Source of the DNA: SFWF01 sp045587065
Lineage (GTDB): Bacteria > Bacillota > Clostridia > Oscillospirales > Acutalibacteraceae
Assembly: GCA_045587065.1 (NCBI GenBank)
Contig: JAZNBQ010000138.1
Span: 1-7,331 of the forward strand
Length of the DNA stretch: 7,331 nucleotides
Direction: 5' to 3'
The position numbers and the translations under genes are program-made. This document shows positions 5,389 through 7,331 of this stretch, one piece after another. The notes below the pieces were generated by a model. The model saw only the letters and a list, made by a program, of their open reading frames with translations, was not told the DNA's origin and ran no database searches. Numbering within the stretch: the first letter of the stretch is position 1; every line of letters begins with the position of its first letter.

Positions 5389-6693
5389 ATGAAGAAGAAA
5401 ATTTGGCTCCCAATACTAATTGTGTTTATTTTGGCAGTTTTTTTTGTTCCTGTGCCTACAGGTATACATAAAGACGGAGGCACAAGAGAATATACTGCTT
5501 TAACCTACAAAATTGTAGATTGGAACCGAAATTCAAGTAACCTTTCTTATGATAAAACAAGAGTTTATATCTTCCCCAATAACTTCAAATCAATAGATAA
5601 GTTATTGGAGTTAGAGTCAGAAAATGTAAACTATAAATTTACTGCAACCGTCCTTGAAATAACGGGTAATTCGGTTTTAGTAGAAGTCCAAGACAACGAA
5701 AATTTAAGTGGCTATCAAATTTCCTTTGGCAGACAGGATTTGGAAGACATAGACGTCAGAGTAGGGGACTTGGTAGAGATAACATATGATGGCGTAATTA
5801 TGGAGTCTTACCCTGCGCAGATTTTTGCAAAAAGCTGGAGACTTTCCGATGCTCTCAGATACACAGAATATACTGACGAATGGCTTGATAAGGAAGTTGC
5901 AGAGAAACCGAAATATGAACCTTTTGAACATATTGTAATTACAAAAATATACTCCAATTGTTTCTTTGCAAGAACAGTGATTCCAACGCCGTACGTGATT
6001 AAACTTAACGGCACCTTATCTGATGAATGGTGTGTTGGCGACCAGGTAACCTGTAAATATAAAAACACCTATTATGATAGTGAAAATCAGCGTATGGAAT
6101 GTGATTTTACTTCTGTAAGCTCAAGTGACTGGAAACCTGAACCCGGTATGTCTTATAAACCTGTTATTTATCTCTATCCGCAAAAAGAAACCGAAGTTTC
6201 AGTGGAGCTTGATTTAAAAGGTAAACTAACTTGTAGCTACCCTAAATATAATAATGCTTGGAAAGTAACCGCATTTCCTGACGGAACTTTAATTAATTCT
6301 GAAGGTCAGACCTATAACTATCTCTATTGGGAGGGTGAGACCGATGCTCAATATGACCTCACCAAAGGTTTTTGCGTAAAAGGTGAAGATACTGCCGGAT
6401 TCCTTGAGGACGCTCTTGCCAAACTCGGTCTTACTCGCAGAGAAGCAAATGAATTTATAGTTTATTGGCTTCCCTTGATGGAACAGAATCCTTATAATAT
6501 AATTTCGTTTCAAACCGAGGCTTATACCGATGCGGCAAAGCTAAAAATTAATCCATCCACAGATACATTAATCCGCGTGTTTATGGCATATCAACCAACT
6601 GAAAATTATGTTGAATTACCAAAACAACAACTGTCTGCACCCCAGCGCAACGGATTTACAGCTGTTGAATGGGGCGGCACCCAAATTAAATAA
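5389..6693 (+). CDS. Membrane-anchored extracellular protein with C-terminal KPVIYLYP module
   Basis: This 434-residue protein starts at ATG 5389, with AGGAGG (5376-5381) overlapping the stop of the lipoprotein gene. Residues 5-21 are one hydrophobic segment after 'MKKK'. There is no lipobox Cys, so it is either an uncleaved anchor or a secretion signal. Next comes 'DGGTREYTALTYKIVDWNR' (29-47), a motif I recall near the N-terminus of clostridial lipoproteins. Two beta-rich, OB-fold-like segments follow: about 82-148 ('YKFTATVLEITGNSVLVEVQ', then 'VRVGDLVEITYDG') and about 178-248. The C-terminal module (about 257-434) begins 'KPVIYLYPQKETEVSVELDL' and contains 'YNYLYWEG', 'KGFCVKGEDT', 'EANEFIVYWLPLMEQNPYNI' and a closing 'FTAVEWGGTQ'. 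I recall this module from many gut Firmicutes surface proteins, without a known function. It is the last gene of the sigma-factor unit. Confidence 0.85.
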   Translation: MKKKIWLPILIVFILAVFFVPVPTGIHKDGGTREYTALTYKIVDWNRNSSNLSYDKTRVYIFPNNFKSIDKLLELESENVNYKFTATVLEITGNSVLVEVQDNENLSGYQISFGRQDLEDIDVRVGDLVEITYDGVIMESYPAQIFAKSWRLSDALRYTEYTDEWLDKEVAEKPKYEPFEHIVITKIYSNCFFARTVIPTPYVIKLNGTLSDEWCVGDQVTCKYKNTYYDSENQRMECDFTSVSSSDWKPEPGMSYKPVIYLYPQKETEVSVELDLKGKLTCSYPKYNNAWKVTAFPDGTLINSEGQTYNYLYWEGETDAQYDLTKGFCVKGEDTAGFLEDALAKLGLTRREANEFIVYWLPLMEQNPYNIISFQTEAYTDAAKLKINPSTDTLIRVFMAYQPTENYVELPKQQLSAPQRNGFTAVEWGGTQIK

Positions 6694-6715
6694 TTTAGAA
6701 TATTAAATTTACTAC

Positions 6716-6744
6716 TTGAATATATATTAATAATCTGTTATTAT
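6716..6744 (+). promoter_or_regulatory. Likely housekeeping promoter of the mgtC-like gene
   Basis: TTGAAT (6716-6721) and TATTAT (6739-6744) are spaced by 17 bases. TG at 6736-6737 gives an extended -10 (TGT before the hexamer). The predicted transcript would start near 6751, leaving only about 24 untranslated bases, too few for a magnesium riboswitch. The 81-base gap after the upstream gene holds no convincing terminator, so read-through is also possible. Confidence 0.6.
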
Positions 6745-6774
6745 AAGTATTATTTTTAAATTAGAGGTATGAAT

Positions 6775-7331
6775 ATGGCTTTTTTTGAAACCCTCATGGA
6801 ATTTAATATTTATTCAGTGGTAGTGCGTTTGGTACTTGCTACCATACTTGGCGGAATTATCGGACTCGAGCGTGGTCGCCACGGAAAAGCAGCAGGACTC
6901 CGTACACATATCTTAGTTTGTATTGGCTCTGCTATGACATCATTAATAGGAATCTTCGCATCTGCTGTTTTAAATAATAACGGAGATATTTTCAGAATTT
7001 CTGCACAGGTAATTTCAGGCATTGGTTTTCTGGGAGTAGGTATGATTTTGGTTCGTAACCGTGCCATTGTAACAGGCCTTACCACCGCGGCAGGACTTTG
7101 GGCAACATCTACAATCGGTATTGCCATAGGATTTGGTTTTTATCTCGGTGCATTAATTGCGACAGCAATTTGTGTATTGGCGGTTAACCTATTTGGCTTT
7201 CTTGAAAGAAAAAGCAAAACAGTAACCTGTTTATATGCTGAAATTTCTAACGCAAAAGCTACCAGAAAAATAACAATTGAACTTGAAAAAATTCTCGGTT
7301 CTGATATTTCCGTTGAGTTAACTTCTGCCAA
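6775..7331 (+). CDS. MgtC/SapB-family membrane protein (3' end beyond window)
   Basis: The frame is open from ATG 6775 to the window edge (185 codons, no stop). The sequence 'GGIIGLERGRHGKAAGLRTH' (26-45), 'VISGIGFLGVGMIL' (79-92) and 'GLTTAAGLWATSTIGIAIG' (101-119) is the hallmark of MgtC/SapB proteins. Hydrophobic helices lie near 14-32, 43-64, 76-93, 100-118 and 121-142. From about 150 the soluble ACT-like C-terminal domain begins and is cut off. Family members affect magnesium homeostasis or growth in low magnesium, and in pathogens the bacterial F-type ATPase; the molecular role in gut Firmicutes is unsettled. ATG 6775 is preferred over ATG 6769 because AGAGGT (6763-6768) is six bases before 6775 but directly abuts 6769. 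The common 'GAGTI' motif reads 'GVGMI' here, a small variation. Confidence 0.92.
   Translation, partial: MAFFETLMEFNIYSVVVRLVLATILGGIIGLERGRHGKAAGLRTHILVCIGSAMTSLIGIFASAVLNNNGDIFRISAQVISGIGFLGVGMILVRNRAIVTGLTTAAGLWATSTIGIAIGFGFYLGALIATAICVLAVNLFGFLERKSKTVTCLYAEISNAKATRKITIELEKILGSDISVELTSA

Noticed and set aside
6692..6709. AT-only inverted repeat AATTTA/TAAATT after the last surface-protein gene
   Set aside because: It has six A-T pairs, includes part of the stop codon and has no T run, so it is too weak to call a terminator.
6751..6774. Possible magnesium-sensing riboswitch before the mgtC-like gene
   Set aside because: The leader predicted from the promoter is only about 24 bases and has no visible paired structure.
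6810..7127. Minus-strand frame of 105 codons at the right end
   Set aside because: It is antisense to the diagnostic MgtC motifs; the plus strand explains this stretch fully.

Overview
The window reads as chromosome of a low-G+C Gram-positive bacterium, most likely an anaerobic gut-type Clostridia (Oscillospiraceae/Lachnospiraceae-like). The reasons are the AT-rich coding sequence, strong AGGAGG-type Shine-Dalgarno (SD) sites, the split ThrE-type exporter, a lipoprotein with a lipobox, and secreted domains that I recall only from Clostridia. Standard TAA/TAG/TGA stops fit all genes. This is a judgement from protein resemblance, not a database result. Every supported gene is on the + strand, and I see no tRNA, rRNA, CRISPR array, insertion sequence or phage gene.

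Layout. (1) 2-706: the 3' part of a sugar phosphate isomerase/epimerase-like TIM-barrel gene, closed by a strong intrinsic terminator at 718-747. (2) 759-2681: four closely spaced genes. They are the two halves of a ThrE-type exporter (ThrE_1/YjjP-like and ThrE_2/YjjB-like, overlapping by 4 bases), a small three-helix membrane protein and a DUF6054-like small protein. A second strong terminator at 2715-2756 closes this unit. (3) 2835-6693: a second compact unit. It holds an ECF-type sigma factor, an overlapping single-pass membrane protein in the usual anti-sigma position, a three-part lipoprotein, and a membrane-anchored extracellular protein ending in a conserved 'KPVIYLYP' module. (4) 6775-7331: the start of an MgtC/SapB-family membrane protein with its own plausible promoter at 6716-6744.

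How they may work together. The first operon looks like housekeeping export of small metabolites plus two uncharacterised small proteins. The second is the most interesting part. A sigma factor, a membrane partner with a very short Arg-rich cytoplasmic tail, and two surface-exposed proteins are packed with gaps of at most 24 bases. This suggests an envelope-signalling module whose sensors or outputs are the extracellular proteins. That role is inferred from gene order and topology; no experiment or search supports it here. Several start codons were chosen downstream of the longest open frame because a well-spaced SD lies inside the longer version (1997, 2340, 2835).
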